Made by a program: the position numbers and the translations under genes
Shown: piece by piece, positions 27,535 to 38,690 of the stretch
Layout of the letters: each line of letters opens with the position of its first letter
Numbering within the stretch: the stretch's first letter is position 1
Source of the DNA: Gordonia liuliyuniae
GTDB lineage: Bacteria > Actinomycetota > Actinomycetes > Mycobacteriales > Mycobacteriaceae
Direction: 5' to 3'
Assembly (NCBI RefSeq): GCF_021739025.1
Contig: NZ_JAKKOT010000005.1
Coordinates: 186,001 to 250,000 of the forward strand
Length of the DNA stretch: 64,000 bases
The notes under the pieces: model-generated
The model's database searches: none
What the model saw: the letters and a program-made list of their open reading frames with translations, nothing else
What the model was told of the DNA's origin: nothing

Positions 27535-28152
27535 CTAGCGGAATTTCGCATCGGTCGCCGCTGCATGCGCGGAGCGTCGCAGGCTGATCGCCTGCCAAAT
27601 GTAGTCCAGTCCAGTGACGACCGTCGCGACGACCGCCGCGACGATGAAGACCCAGCCCACGGTGTGAAGTGCCCCGTGCAACGGGAGAACGAAGAGCCCT
27701 ATTCCGAAGCACTGGAGCAGGGTCTTGAGTTTGCCGCCTCGGCTCGCCGGGATGATGCCGTGCCGGATCACCCAGAACCGCAGCAGGGTCACCCCGATCT
27801 CACGGACGAGGATGACGACGGTGACCCACCACGGCAGCTCGTTGAGGATCGACAGTCCCAGCAGTGCCGCGCCGATGAGCGCCTTGTCGGCGATCGGATC
27901 GGCCATCTTGCCGAAGTCGGTGACGAGATTCCAACTGCGCGCGATGCGGCCGTCGATCTGGTCGGTGATGGCGGCGACCGCGAAGACGAGGAACGCGATG
28001 ACCCGCCACAGCACTGACTGCCCGTCGTCGACGAACAGCACGACCACGAACACCGGCACCAGCACGATGCGGAACAGCGTCAGCGCATTCGCGAGATTGA
28101 CCACCGGCGGAGCCGTCTGAGCGGCCGCTGCTCGGGGTTCGGGTTCACTCAC
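27535..28152 (-). CDS. pgsA: CDP-diacylglycerol-glycerol-3-phosphate 3-phosphatidyltransferase
   Basis: Membrane enzyme making phosphatidylglycerol phosphate. 205 residues, about six membrane segments. The CDP-alcohol phosphotransferase motif DxxDGxxAR-x8-GxxxDxxxD is complete in DQIDGRIARSWNLVTDFGKM followed by ADPIADK. Starts at GTG 28152. Upstream of clgR in the same direction, as for pgsA3 in mycobacteria. Related enzymes attach inositol phosphate or other head groups, so substrate is inferred from synteny. Confidence 0.88.
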   Translation of the reverse strand: MSEPEPRAAAAQTAPPVVNLANALTLFRIVLVPVFVVVLFVDDGQSVLWRVIAFLVFAVAAITDQIDGRIARSWNLVTDFGKMADPIADKALIGAALLGLSILNELPWWVTVVILVREIGVTLLRFWVIRHGIIPASRGGKLKTLLQCFGIGLFVLPLHGALHTVGWVFIVAAVVATVVTGLDYIWQAISLRRSAHAAATDAKFR

Positions 28153-28227
28153 AGTGGTAAGCCTATCGGCACGCGATGTCGCGACCTGCGCGGGGACTCC
28201 CCCTGTCTGCGACTATTGTTGACTCCT

Positions 28228-28761
28228 ATGTCCACGTCTGTGTCCGCCCGCCGTTCCGACGAACCGGTGGACGTCGTGGTGCGCCGAGCCAGGACATCGG
28301 ACGTGCCGCGCATCAAGGAACTCATCGACGTGTATGCGGGCAAGATCCTTCTCGCGAAGAACCTGGTGACCCTCTACGAGGCGGTTCCCGAGTTCTGGGT
28401 CGCTGAGGAGGACGGACTCGTCGTCGGATGCGGCGCGCTGCACGTGCTCTGGGCCGACCTCGGGGAAGTGCGCACCGTGGCGGTCGACACATCGCACGCG
28501 GGCCGCGGTATCGGCCATCGGGTGGTGGACCGCCTCATGGACGTCGCGCGCGAACTCGAACTCGAACGCGTCTTCGTCCTCACCTTCGAGACGGCCTTCT
28601 TCTCCCGTCACGGGTTCGTGGAGATCGACGGCACACCCGTCACCAGAGAGGTGTACGAGGAAATGACCCGCTCGTACGACACCGGTGTCGCCGAGTTCCT
28701 CGATCTGAGCTTCGTGAAACCGAACACCCTCGGCAATACGCGCATGCTCGCCCACCTGTAG
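28228..28761 (+). CDS. argA: Amino-acid N-acetyltransferase (N-acetylglutamate synthase, ArgA-type)
   Basis: Single-domain GNAT enzyme, 177 residues, equivalent to mycobacterial Rv2747, which acetylates glutamate or glutamine for the arginine pathway. The acetyl-CoA loop is VDTSHAGRGIGHRVVDRL; FFSRHGF is the typical GNAT ending. ATG at 28228; a TTG four codons earlier is also open. Divergent from pgsA. Its stop codon lies in the first unit of a 15-bp repeat that continues into the intergenic region. Confidence 0.87.
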   Translation: MSTSVSARRSDEPVDVVVRRARTSDVPRIKELIDVYAGKILLAKNLVTLYEAVPEFWVAEEDGLVVGCGALHVLWADLGEVRTVAVDTSHAGRGIGHRVVDRLMDVARELELERVFVLTFETAFFSRHGFVEIDGTPVTREVYEEMTRSYDTGVAEFLDLSFVKPNTLGNTRMLAHL

Positions 28762-28813
28762 ACGCGAACGTGTAGGCGGGGAGCCTGTAGACGAGGAGCC
28801 TGTAGACGAGGAG
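28755..28813. repeat. Four-unit 15-bp repeat spanning the argA stop codon
   Basis: cctgtagacgcgaac (28755-28769, containing the argA TAG), gtgtaggcggggag (14 bp, 28770-28783), cctgtagacgaggag (28784-28798) and again (28799-28813). Immediately after is a short dyad GACCCA-agctg-TGGGTC (28814-28830) that may act as a weak terminator. Confidence 0.85.
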
Positions 28814-28835
28814 GACCCAAGCTGTGGGTCACCCG

Positions 28836-28902
28836 CCCCCGACTTCCGAGACCCCCGACTTCCGAGACCCAGGAGCATCTTCCATGTCGATCTTCCATGT
28901 CG
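28836..28902. repeat. 16-bp and 13-bp direct repeats upstream of and over the yciI-like start
   Basis: cccccgacttccgaga twice (28836-28851, 28852-28867) and atcttccatgtcg twice (28877-28889, 28890-28902). The 13-bp pair duplicates the start region: ATGs occur at 28884 and, out of frame, at 28897. Confidence 0.85.
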
Positions 28903-29162
28903 AGTACACGTACGCACCCGACGCCGCTGCGGTCCGCGACGAGCACCGCCCGGCACACCGAGAGTTCCTCGGCCGCCTGCACGAAGCGGGCGACCTGTTG
29001 TACGTCGGTCCGTTCACGGACGGTTCGGGCGCTGCGCTGATGATCGTCGCCGACGACGAGACCGCGGCGCACGCCGTCCTCGCGGGCGACCCGTTCGCCG
29101 CGGTCGCCGCGATCGCCGCCGTCACCGTCCGTGAATGGAAGCAGGTCTACGGACCGTTCTGA
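28884..29162 (+). CDS. YciI family protein
   Basis: 92-residue single-domain protein of the YciI/YCII family (ferredoxin-like fold). MSIFHVEYTYAPD opens the domain; the family His-Asp pair is represented by DEHRPAHREFL, and the ending ITVREW-type strand is present (VTVREWKQVY). The ATG at 28884 has an AGGAG site 8 bp upstream. Function in bacteria is unclear; some members act on small chlorinated or hydroxylated compounds. Converges with terC. Confidence 0.82.
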   Translation: MSIFHVEYTYAPDAAAVRDEHRPAHREFLGRLHEAGDLLYVGPFTDGSGAALMIVADDETAAHAVLAGDPFAAVAAIAAVTVREWKQVYGPF

Positions 29163-29169
29163 CCGCGGA

Positions 29170-30156
29170 TCAGCTGTCCGCGCCTGCCCTACGCTTCGAC
29201 ACCACCAGACTCGCGACCGTGGTCACGAGGAGGGTTCCGCCGATGACGCCGAGCGACAGCCCGGTCGAGATCTCCGGCACGGCGACGTGCTCCCCCCCGT
29301 TGATGAAGCCGAGCGTGTTCTCGTGCAGTGCGTGCAGCACGAGCTTGACGCCGATGAAGGCGAGGATCAGCGACAGCCCGTACGACAGGTAGATGAGCTT
29401 GTCGAGCAGCCCGCCGAGCAGGAAGTACAGCTGGCGCAGCCCCATCAGCGCGAACGCGTTCGCGGTGAACACGAGGTACGGCTCCTGGGTGAGCCCGTAG
29501 ATCGCGGGGATCGAGTCGAGCGCGAACAGGACGTCGGTGAACCCGATGACGACGAGCACCAGGAGGAGCGGGGTGATCATGCGTCGCCCGTCGACCCGGG
29601 TGACGAGCTTGTCGCCGTCGTACGTGTCACTCGCGCGGAACACCTTCTTGACGAGGCGTTCCAGCCGGCCTTCGCGTTCCTTCTCGTGTTCGACCGGATC
29701 GTCGCTCTCCCGCAGCAGTTTGACGGCGGTCAGCAGCAGGAACAGGCCGAACAGGTAGAAGACCCAGCTGTAGGCGTTGATCGCCGCGGCGCCGACGGCG
29801 ATGAACGCGCCGCGCATCACCAGCGCCATCACGATGCCGAGGAGCAGCACCTTCTGCTGGTAGATCCGGGGGACGGCGAACTTGGTCATGATGACGACGA
29901 AGACGAACAGGTTGTCGACCGAGAGCGCCTTCTCGGTGACGTAACCGGCGAAGTACTCGCCACCGTACGTCGATCCCCATTGCCACCAGATGTAGCCGCC
30001 GAAGATCACGGCGATGGTGATGTAGACGGTCGACCAGAATCCGGATTCGCGGAGGGTCGGCTCGTGCGGCGTCTTGACGTGGGCGAAGAAGTCGAAGACG
30101 AACAGGCCCAAGATCACCACCCCGGTGATGAGCCAGGTGGTCAACGATACGTTCAC
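29170..30156 (-). CDS. TerC/Alx family membrane protein (probable Mn2+ exporter)
   Basis: 328 residues, about eight or nine membrane segments. Family marks are the acidic membrane motif DNLFVFVVIM and the second DVLFALDSIPAIYGLT. The start is GTG 30156, with GGAGG seven bases upstream; the frame opens 23 codons further up. TerC/Alx proteins export manganese and help metalate exported proteins; that role here is supported by the yybP-ykoY riboswitch in its 5' region. Tellurite resistance, the historical name, is not implied. Confidence 0.92.
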   Translation of the reverse strand: MNVSLTTWLITGVVILGLFVFDFFAHVKTPHEPTLRESGFWSTVYITIAVIFGGYIWWQWGSTYGGEYFAGYVTEKALSVDNLFVFVVIMTKFAVPRIYQQKVLLLGIVMALVMRGAFIAVGAAAINAYSWVFYLFGLFLLLTAVKLLRESDDPVEHEKEREGRLERLVKKVFRASDTYDGDKLVTRVDGRRMITPLLLVLVVIGFTDVLFALDSIPAIYGLTQEPYLVFTANAFALMGLRQLYFLLGGLLDKLIYLSYGLSLILAFIGVKLVLHALHENTLGFINGGEHVAVPEISTGLSLGVIGGTLLVTTVASLVVSKRRAGADS

Positions 30157-30192
30157 AGAATTACCTCCAGCGTGCACTAGCGCGTGTGCGAT

Positions 30193-30330
30193 GCCAGAGG
30201 TCTCTCCCACCGCGGTGCGCTGCACCGGCGGCGACGCCCCGGGATGTCGGCAGCAGATCCGATCGGCGGATCCGCTGCGTCGGCCGTATTGACGGGGTCG
30301 TCATCGAGTCGGGGATACTCCCCTCTTTGA
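30193..30330 (-). ncRNA. yybP-ykoY manganese riboswitch upstream of terC
   Basis: On the minus strand the leader shows the conserved parts of this aptamer class in order: AAAGAGGGGAGTA at the 5' side, CCCGTCAATACGG in the middle, and GGTGGGAGAGACCTCTGG at the 3' side. AGAGG at the 5' end pairs with CCTCT at the 3' end to close P1. The gene start is 37 nt downstream and the GGAGG site lies in between. The class senses Mn2+ and commonly sits upstream of terC/alx genes. A TAGACT -10-like element at 30345-30340, in the end of ftsK, could start the transcript. Confidence 0.85.
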
Positions 30331-30337
30331 TCGTTCG

Positions 30338-33223
30338 TCAGTCTACGGACGGATCGCTGTCCCCGCCACCGGTGACCGATGCGATCACCCCCGCGAGGTC
30401 TTCGGGCTTCACCAGGACCTCGCGCGCCTTGGATCCTTCGCTCGGTCCGACGACGCCGCGCGTCTCCATCAGATCCATCAGTCGGCCTGCCTTGGCGAAG
30501 CCGACACGGAGCTTGCGTTGCAGCATCGACGTCGATCCGAACTGACTGGAGACGACGAGCTCGATGGCCTGCAGCAGGTCGTCGAGATCATTGCCGATGT
30601 CGGCGTCGATGTCTTTCTTGTCCGACGCCTTCGCCGCGGTGACGCCCTCGGTGTACTCCGGCTCGGACTGCTCCTTGGTGAACTCGACGACGGCCGAGAT
30701 CTCCTCGTCCGTGATGAACGCGCCCTGCATGCGGATCGGCTTGTTCGCACCCATCGGCAGGAACAGGCCGTCGCCCATGCCGATGAGCTTCTCAGCGCCC
30801 GGCTGGTCGAGGATGACGCGCGAGTCGGTGAGGGAGCTGGTCGCGAACGCGAGGCGGGACGGGACGTTGGTCTTGATCAGGCCGGTGACGACGTCGACCG
30901 ACGGCCGCTGCGTCGCGAGCACCAGATGGATGCCCGCGGCACGAGCCTTCTGCGTGATGCGGACGATGGCGTCCTCGACGTCGCGGGGCGCGGTCATCAT
31001 CAGGTCGGCCAGCTCGTCGACGATCGCCACGATGTACGGGTACGGCTTGTACACGCGTTCGGAGCCGAGCGGCGTGGTGATCTCCCCGGACCGCACCTTC
31101 GCGTTGAAGTCGTTGATGTGCCGCACGCGGGACGCCTTCATATCCTGGTAACGCTGCTCCATCTCCTCCACCAGCCACGCGAGCGCGGCCGCAGCCTTCT
31201 TGGGCTCGGTGATGATCGGCGTGATCAGGTGTGGGACGCCCTCGTACGGCGTCAGTTCCACCATCTTCGGGTCGATCAGGATCATCCGCACGTCGTCGGG
31301 CTTCGCGCGCGCCAGGATCGACACGAGCATCGAGTTGACGAAACTCGACTTGCCCGATCCGGTGGAACCGGCGACGAGCAGATGCGGCATCTTCGCGAGG
31401 TTCGCACCGACGAAGTCGCCTTCGATGTCTTTGCCGAGACCGATCATCAACGGGTGCTCGTCGAGGGCGATCTTCGGGCTCTCGAGAACGTCGGCCAGAC
31501 GCACCATCTCGCGGTCGGAGTTCGGCACCTCGATGCCGACCGCCGACTTGCCGGGGATCGGTGCGAGGAGACGGACGTTGTCGGTGGCGACGGCGTACGA
31601 GATGTTGCGCTGCAGCTGGGTGATCTTCTCGACCTTGACCGCCGGGCCGAGTTCCACTTCGTAGCGGGTGACGGTCGGGCCCCGGGTGTAGCCGGTGACG
31701 GCGGCGTCGATCTTGAACTGGTCGAGGACGGACTGGATCCGGTCGATCATGTCGTCATTCGCGGCGCTGCCCATCTTCGGCGGATCGCCCGCGATCAGCA
31801 GGTCGGTCGGCGGCAGCTCGTAGTCGCCGTCGGACGTCGGTGCGGCAGCGCGCGCAGGTGCAGAGGCTGCGGGCTTCTCCGCCACCGGTGCGGGAGCACG
31901 GCGCGTCCGGCGCGGCACCGGCTCCGACTCGGGGGCGAGTAGACCGATCGGCTCGGTGACCTCCAGGTCGGGCACGATCGGCTCGGTCATCATGTCGGCC
32001 ATGTGCGCGTCACGGTCCTGGCCCGCGGTGCGTCGCACCGCGGAGGGCGACGTCCGAGACGCGCGGTCGTGAGCCGACGGCCGCGAACGCGCCGATCGCT
32101 CGGCGGCGTTCCGCTCGGTCCGGTCACGCTCGGTCCGGTCACGAGGCTGTGCCGCGCGGCCCTCGTGGGATCGGCCCTGTTTGGGTCGGCGCTGCTGGGG
32201 TCGGCGCCGCTCGTCGGGCGGGTAGTTGTCGTACGGGTCTCCGTAGTCGCTGTCGGCGTCGAACGGCGCGTCAGCTGCGGACTCAAGGCGCCCGTCCGCA
32301 TCCTCTTCGTCGAACTCCCCGTCCTCGTACTCCCCGTCCTCGAAATCCCCGTCCTCGTACTCGTCCTCGTCGAACTCCCCGTCCTCGTACTCGTCGTAGT
32401 CGTAGTCACGGGTGAGCCCGAGGTAGTCCGATGCGCCGCCGATCACTTCGCGCAGGGTGTGACCGCTGAGCGCGAGCACACCGAAGGCCGCGCACAGCAG
32501 ATAGACCGGTACGGACAGCCAGACGGTGACTGCGTCCGTCAACGGTCCGCCGACGGCGTACCCGGTGAAGCCGCCTGCGTGTGCGCGCCCGTCGTAGTCG
32601 ACCGGGGCGCCTTGGATGAGGTGTGTCATGCCGAGCACTGCGATCGCGAGCAGCACCGTGCCGCCGATGTTGCGGACGCGTCGATCGACGTTCGGCGCCA
32701 GGCGCATGAGGCCGATCCCCCACGCGGCGAAGGCCACGGGCGCGACCACGGCGAGGGAGCCGATCGCCGCGCGAACCAGGGTGTCGATGAATGCGCCGAC
32801 GGGCCCGAGCGCGTGGAACCAGACGCCGACGGCGATGACGACGCCCGCCAGGAGGAGTGCGAACGCCGCACCGTCGCGGCGCGGCTCCGGCGTGTCGTCG
32901 CGATGTGCTCCGATGCGGGCCAGACTGCCGACGCCGCGGGCCGCCATCGTCCATGCGGATGCGACGCCGTGCCCTGCCGTCGCGACGGCCGACGGCCGGT
33001 GCATGTCCGCCGAGCGGGTCGCGGTCCGCGGAGCGGCACGGCCCGACGACGTTTTGCGTGCGCTCTGCCCCTTGCTGCCTGCCTGAGTCTTGCCGGCAGT
33101 CGGTCGCTTGGTCGGGGGCTTCCGGCTCGTGCTCGCGCGGCCTCCGGACGTGCGCGTACCGGCGTTGCCGCCTCGCGAGGTACCGGCAGCCGCACGACGA
33201 CGCGTGGTTGCTTCTGAAGCCAT
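30338..33223 (-). CDS. ftsK: DNA translocase FtsK/SpoIIIE
   Basis: Septal DNA pump that clears chromosome termini at division. About 961 residues from ATG 33223 ([10 protein letters not shown]); starts up to eight codons earlier are possible. Order: Lys/Arg-rich N-terminal tail, four or more membrane segments (about 70-260), an acidic linker, the RecA-like motor with Walker [13 protein letters not shown] (near 620) and the C-terminal gamma winged helix ([20 protein letters not shown] onward). The acidic linker (about 275-304) is [10 protein letters not shown] pentads from a 15-bp repeat. Confidence 0.95.
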   Translation of the reverse strand: MASEATTRRRAAAGTSRGGNAGTRTSGGRASTSRKPPTKRPTAGKTQAGSKGQSARKTSSGRAAPRTATRSADMHRPSAVATAGHGVASAWTMAARGVGSLARIGAHRDDTPEPRRDGAAFALLLAGVVIAVGVWFHALGPVGAFIDTLVRAAIGSLAVVAPVAFAAWGIGLMRLAPNVDRRVRNIGGTVLLAIAVLGMTHLIQGAPVDYDGRAHAGGFTGYAVGGPLTDAVTVWLSVPVYLLCAAFGVLALSGHTLREVIGGASDYLGLTRDYDYDEYEDGEFDEDEYEDGDFEDGEYEDGEFDEEDADGRLESAADAPFDADSDYGDPYDNYPPDERRRPQQRRPKQGRSHEGRAAQPRDRTERDRTERNAAERSARSRPSAHDRASRTSPSAVRRTAGQDRDAHMADMMTEPIVPDLEVTEPIGLLAPESEPVPRRTRRAPAPVAEKPAASAPARAAAPTSDGDYELPPTDLLIAGDPPKMGSAANDDMIDRIQSVLDQFKIDAAVTGYTRGPTVTRYEVELGPAVKVEKITQLQRNISYAVATDNVRLLAPIPGKSAVGIEVPNSDREMVRLADVLESPKIALDEHPLMIGLGKDIEGDFVGANLAKMPHLLVAGSTGSGKSSFVNSMLVSILARAKPDDVRMILIDPKMVELTPYEGVPHLITPIITEPKKAAAALAWLVEEMEQRYQDMKASRVRHINDFNAKVRSGEITTPLGSERVYKPYPYIVAIVDELADLMMTAPRDVEDAIVRITQKARAAGIHLVLATQRPSVDVVTGLIKTNVPSRLAFATSSLTDSRVILDQPGAEKLIGMGDGLFLPMGANKPIRMQGAFITDEEISAVVEFTKEQSEPEYTEGVTAAKASDKKDIDADIGNDLDDLLQAIELVVSSQFGSTSMLQRKLRVGFAKAGRLMDLMETRGVVGPSEGSKAREVLVKPEDLAGVIASVTGGGDSDPSVD
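32312..32401. repeat. Six-unit 15-bp repeat encoding the FtsK acidic linker
   Basis: 15-bp units at 32312, 32327, 32342, 32357, 32372 and 32387, with the core ccccgtcctc preceded by gaact, gtact or gaaat. On the minus strand they read Glu/Asp-rich pentads such as EDGEY and EDGDF. Confidence 0.85.
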
Positions 33224-33350
33224 GGCCACTACCCTAGTGCCCATCAATCACAACAGTCACACCCGCAACACACGTTCGAGGGCTGTCGTGTCGAATTCGT
33301 GACGTTCGAGGACAGACCGGACGGGTCAACACCGCGACTTCCGCGCGCGT

Positions 33351-33983
33351 CTACACCGACCGGTCGTCGGCGGACAGCGCCTGCACGGCCGCCTCCGGAC
33401 CGGTGATCTTCACGTCCGCGGGCGCGCGCCCGAACGCCCACAGGAGCAGTTCGCCGGCGGTGCCGGTGACGGTGACGGCCTCACCGCGTCCGGCAGTCAC
33501 CAGTTCGCGGCCGTCGACCGACCCGAGGGTGACACGGGCGGGCGAGGATCGCAGCGTGCCGCGAGCGACCAGTTTCAGCGGCCGCTCCAACGCGCGTTCG
33601 AGCGCAGGAGACAACTTGCGTGGCAGGAACGGTCCAGTCGGATCCGCTCCCCCGCGCAGTACGTCCTCGTGGTGCACGAACATCTCGGCGAGGTTGAGCA
33701 CCGAGTCGAGCGGACGGAACGGCGAGTACCAGGGTGGTCCGTCGAGGACCGTCTGCAACAGGTCCGGCCACGGTTTGCCCGCGTACCTGCGTTCCACCGA
33801 ACGCGTATAGCCGGCGAGCGCTGGCACGAACATGCCCAGAGCCGCGTCCGGCCTGCGTTCCCGCAAGATCAGGTGAACGGCGAGGTCGCGGGCGGTCCAC
33901 CCGTCGCACATGGTGGGCACGTCCGGCCCGAGCGCGCCCATGGTCTCGACGAGCGCAGCCCGTTCGGCCCTCGCCTGCGACAT
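33351..33983 (-). CDS. TIGR03085-type metal-binding protein (maleylpyruvate isomerase N-terminal-like)
   Basis: 210 residues. The opening ERAALVETMGALGPDVPTMCDGWTARDLAVHL and the later FVHHEDVLRG fit the DinB/MDMPI four-helix metal-binding fold; the histidines HL and HHED are likely ligands. Known relatives use mycothiol as cofactor, but the reaction here is unknown. Overlaps the RNase J stop by one base (TGATG), so it is probably co-translated with it. Confidence 0.8.
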   Translation of the reverse strand: MSQARAERAALVETMGALGPDVPTMCDGWTARDLAVHLILRERRPDAALGMFVPALAGYTRSVERRYAGKPWPDLLQTVLDGPPWYSPFRPLDSVLNLAEMFVHHEDVLRGGADPTGPFLPRKLSPALERALERPLKLVARGTLRSSPARVTLGSVDGRELVTAGRGEAVTVTGTAGELLLWAFGRAPADVKITGPEAAVQALSADDRSV

Positions 33984-35928
33984 CAGTCGTCCTTGCCCAC
34001 AGCGATCACGTTCGGCACGATCATCGGCCTGCGACGGTACTTGCCCGCGACCCAGCGTCCGACGGCGCGGCGGACGCCCTGGGCAATCCGATGGGTGTCT
34101 GTGACGCCCTCGTTCGCCAGTTCAGCGAGCGCATTGTCGACGATGACCGCCGCGCCCGAAAGTGCGTCCGGATCGTCGGAGAAGCCGCGTCCGCTCACCG
34201 CAGGCGCGCTCAGCGCGCGACCGGTGACGGTGTCGACGGCAACGGTGATCGCGATGAATCCGCCTTCGCCGAGGACGAGACGATCCGACAGGGTCGATTC
34301 GCCGACGTCGCCGACCGACAGTCCGTCCACGTACACGTGTCCGACGGGAATCCGACCGGTGATCTGCGCGCGACCGTCGACGAGGTCGACGACCACGCCG
34401 TCCTCCGCTATCACGATGCGGTCGGACGGGACGCCGGTCGCCTCGGCCAGTGCCGCATTGGCACGCAGGTGCCGCCACTCGCCGTGCACCGGCATCGCGT
34501 TGGACGGGCGAACCGCGTTGTAGAGGTACAGCAACTCACCCGCCGACGCGTGCCCGGACACGTGAACCTTCGCGCTCGCCTGGGTGACGACGGTTGCGCC
34601 ACGCTTGGACAACCCGTTGACGACCGCAAACACCGAGTTCTCGTTGCCCGGGATCAACGACGACGCGAGGACCACGAGGTCGTTGGCGCGGATGTTGATC
34701 TGACGGTGTTCGCCACGTGCCATCCGCGACAGCGCCGACAGCGGCTCGCCCTGCGACCCGGTCGAGATGAGCACCAGGCGGTGGTCCGGCAGGGTCGCCG
34801 CGGTGTCCATGTCGACGACGACGCCTTCGGGCACCGACAGATAGCCGAGATCCTGCGCAATCTCCATGTTGCGGACCATCGACCGGCCGACGAACGTGAC
34901 TCGACGCCCGTGCCGGTGCGCGACGTCGACGATCTGCTGGATGCGGTGCACGTGGCTCGCGAACGATGCGACGATCACGCGCTGGCGCGCTTTGCCGATG
35001 ACCGTGTCGAGAACGCCGCCGATGTCCCGCTCGGGCGTCACGAATCCCGGCACTTCGGCGTTGGTCGAGTCGACGAGGAACAGGTCGACGCCCTCGTCGC
35101 CGAGCCGCGAGAAGCCTGCGAGGTCGGTCAGTCGATTGTCGAGCGGCAGCTGGTCGAGCTTGATGTCGCCGGTGTGGAGCACGGTGCCCGCCGCGGTGCG
35201 GATCGCGACGGCGATCGCATCCGGGATCGAGTGGTTGACGGCGAAGAACTCGCAGTCGAAGTCGCCGTAGCTCTGGCGATCTCCCTCGACGACCTGGACG
35301 AGCGTCGGGCGCAGTCGGTGTTCACGGCACTTCGCCGCGACGAGCGCCAGCGTGAACCGCGACCCGACGACAGGGATGTCGGCGCGCAGCTTCAACAGGA
35401 ACGGCACCGCACCGATGTGGTCTTCGTGACCGTGCGTGAGTACGACGGCTTCGACGTCGTCCATCCGGTTCTCGATGTAACTGAAGTCGGGCAGGATCAG
35501 GTCGACGCCCGGCTGCTGGTCTTCCGGGAACAACACACCACAGTCGACGATGAGCAGCTTGCCGCCGTACTCGAAGACGGTCATGTTGCGACCGATCTCG
35601 CCGATCCCGCCGAGGGCGACGACACGCAGGCCGCCCTTCGCCAGCGCGGGCGGGCGACCGAGGCGGTCAAGGATGTCGCCGGTGACACCGATACCAGTGG
35701 CTTCGGAGACCGAGGACTTACCGGACTTCTTCGTCGGCTTGTCCGCCCTCTTCTTGGATCCGCCCTGCTTCTTGGCGGCGCCCTGCTTCTTGGCGGCTTG
35801 AGTCTGGTTCTCGGATGCGGCCCGCTTCTCGGCCGGTTGCGCCTCGACCGGCTTCTCGCGTGGGGGCTGATTCTCGACGGGCGGTCCGGCCGGGCGGCCG
35901 GCGCGACGACGACGTTGTGCTCCGGACA

Positions 35929-35929
<1 letters not shown>
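33983..35929 (-). CDS. rnj: Ribonuclease J
   Basis: Metallo-beta-lactamase-fold 5' exonuclease/endonuclease of RNA processing and turnover. 648 residues: a Lys/Ala/Gln-rich N-terminal extension (about 1-85, with KKQGAA repeated from an 18-bp duplication), then the beta-lactamase core with LTHGHEDHIGAVPFL carrying the HxHxDH zinc ligands, the beta-CASP domain and a C-terminal domain. Follows dapA with a one-base TGATG overlap, the order seen in mycobacteria (Rv2752c-Rv2753c). Confidence 0.95.
35763..35796. repeat. 18-bp direct duplication in the RNase J N-terminal extension
   Basis: ccctgcttcttggcgg at 35763-35778 and 35781-35796, an 18-bp offset. Encodes the doubled KKQGAA-type segment in the basic N-terminal tail. 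Confidence 0.8.
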
Positions 35930-37625
<1,696 letters not shown>

Positions 37626-37638
37626 CGGCGCTCCTCTC

Positions 37639-37743
37639 GCAGTAGTTGGTCTCGCAGTAGGTGGTCTCGCAGTAGGTGGGTGCGCAGTAGGTGGGTGCGC
37701 AGTAGGTGGGTGCGCACGAGGCGGGTTGGCAGTGGGTGGTCTC
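37639..37743. repeat. Seven-unit 15-bp tandem repeat in the thyX 5' region
   Basis: Units at 37639, 37654, 37669, 37684, 37699, 37714 and 37729; consensus gcagtaggtggg(t/c)(g/t)c. Units 3-5 are identical (gcagtaggtgggtgc). The array lies 13 bp from the thyX start codon, upstream of the ribosome site, in the gap shared with the divergent phosphatase gene. Confidence 0.92.
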
Positions 37744-37841
37744 CCCGCGTCACCAATGGTGTCAATTGTCCCCCGACGCATTCCGTGCCGTTCCGCGGGG
37801 TCGACGAGCGCGACGACCACTCGCGGCGCATGATGGTCGTC

Positions 37842-38690
37842 ATGAATTCCCGCCTCTCTCCCACGGTTCCCCAATCGGCCCGACCCGGTCTCGTCCGTCG
37901 CCGTGTCGCGATGATCGCCTTGTCGAGCGCGCTGGTCGCCGCACCCATCACGGTCGAGGCTCCCGCCGCCAACGCGGCACCCGACGTGACCGCGTCGACA
38001 CCGTCGACGGTCATCACGCCGGATCGCGAAATCGGTCTGACGGGCACCGAGAACACCCGTACCCTCGCCGGCTACGTCGGCGAGGACGGCAAGCGGGTCA
38101 ACGACCTGATCCTGCGCAGCGACAACCTCTCGAAGCTGACCGCCGCCGACCGCGCCACCCTCGACAAGCGCGGATTGAAGACCGTCGTCGACCTGCGTAC
38201 CGGCATCGAGAAGACCGTCCAGCCGAACAAGAAGTTCGCAGGCGTCACGACCGTCGACGCTGACATTCTCGGGCAGGTCTCTCCTGTCGCCCTCGTCGAC
38301 CTGGACCAGGCGTACCGCGCGTTCGTCACCGACGCCAACGCCCGCGCCCAGTACCGCGAAGCGATCCTCGCGATCAAAGACACCGCAGCCGACGGCGGCA
38401 CGACGCTCTACCACTGCTCAGCAGGCAAGGACCGAACCGGCTGGACGACGGCGATCGTGCTCACCATCCTCGGCGTCGACCGGGCCACGATCAACGCCGA
38501 CTATCTCGCATCGAACCACTACCGGCACGCGGCATCGAACGACGTCCTCAACGGTGTGAACATCGGCTGGCTGGACGCGTCGTATCGGGCGGCGGAGAAG
38601 AAGTACGGCTCGATGGACGCCTACATCCGCGACGGACTGAAACTGACCGACGGCGACATCGCGTCGCTCCGGGACAGCCTGCTCGACTAG
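37842..38690 (+). CDS. Secreted tyrosine-protein phosphatase
   Basis: 282 residues. N-terminal export signal (Arg-rich then about 22-45, [13 protein letters not shown], ending ANA-AP), then the Y_phosphatase3 domain. The active loop is [11 protein letters not shown] with Cys192 and Arg198. Related PtpB enzymes of mycobacteria are secreted and act on phosphotyrosine, phosphoserine or phosphoinositides. Start ambiguous between ATGs at 37830 and 37842; neither has a good ribosome site. Divergent from thyX. Its stop codon lies in a 16-bp repeat. Confidence 0.85.
   Translation: MNSRLSPTVPQSARPGLVRRRVAMIALSSALVAAPITVEAPAANAAPDVTASTPSTVITPDREIGLTGTENTRTLAGYVGEDGKRVNDLILRSDNLSKLTAADRATLDKRGLKTVVDLRTGIEKTVQPNKKFAGVTTVDADILGQVSPVALVDLDQAYRAFVTDANARAQYREAILAIKDTAADGGTTLYHCSAGKDRTGWTTAIVLTILGVDRATINADYLASNHYRHAASNDVLNGVNIGWLDASYRAAEKKYGSMDAYIRDGLKLTDGDIASLRDSLLD

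Noticed and set aside
37626-38414. Long N-terminal extension of ThyX upstream of its GTG
   Set aside because: The frame is open but runs antisense to the tyrosine phosphatase gene and through the repeat array; the GAGGAG-GTG start gives the normal ThyX length.
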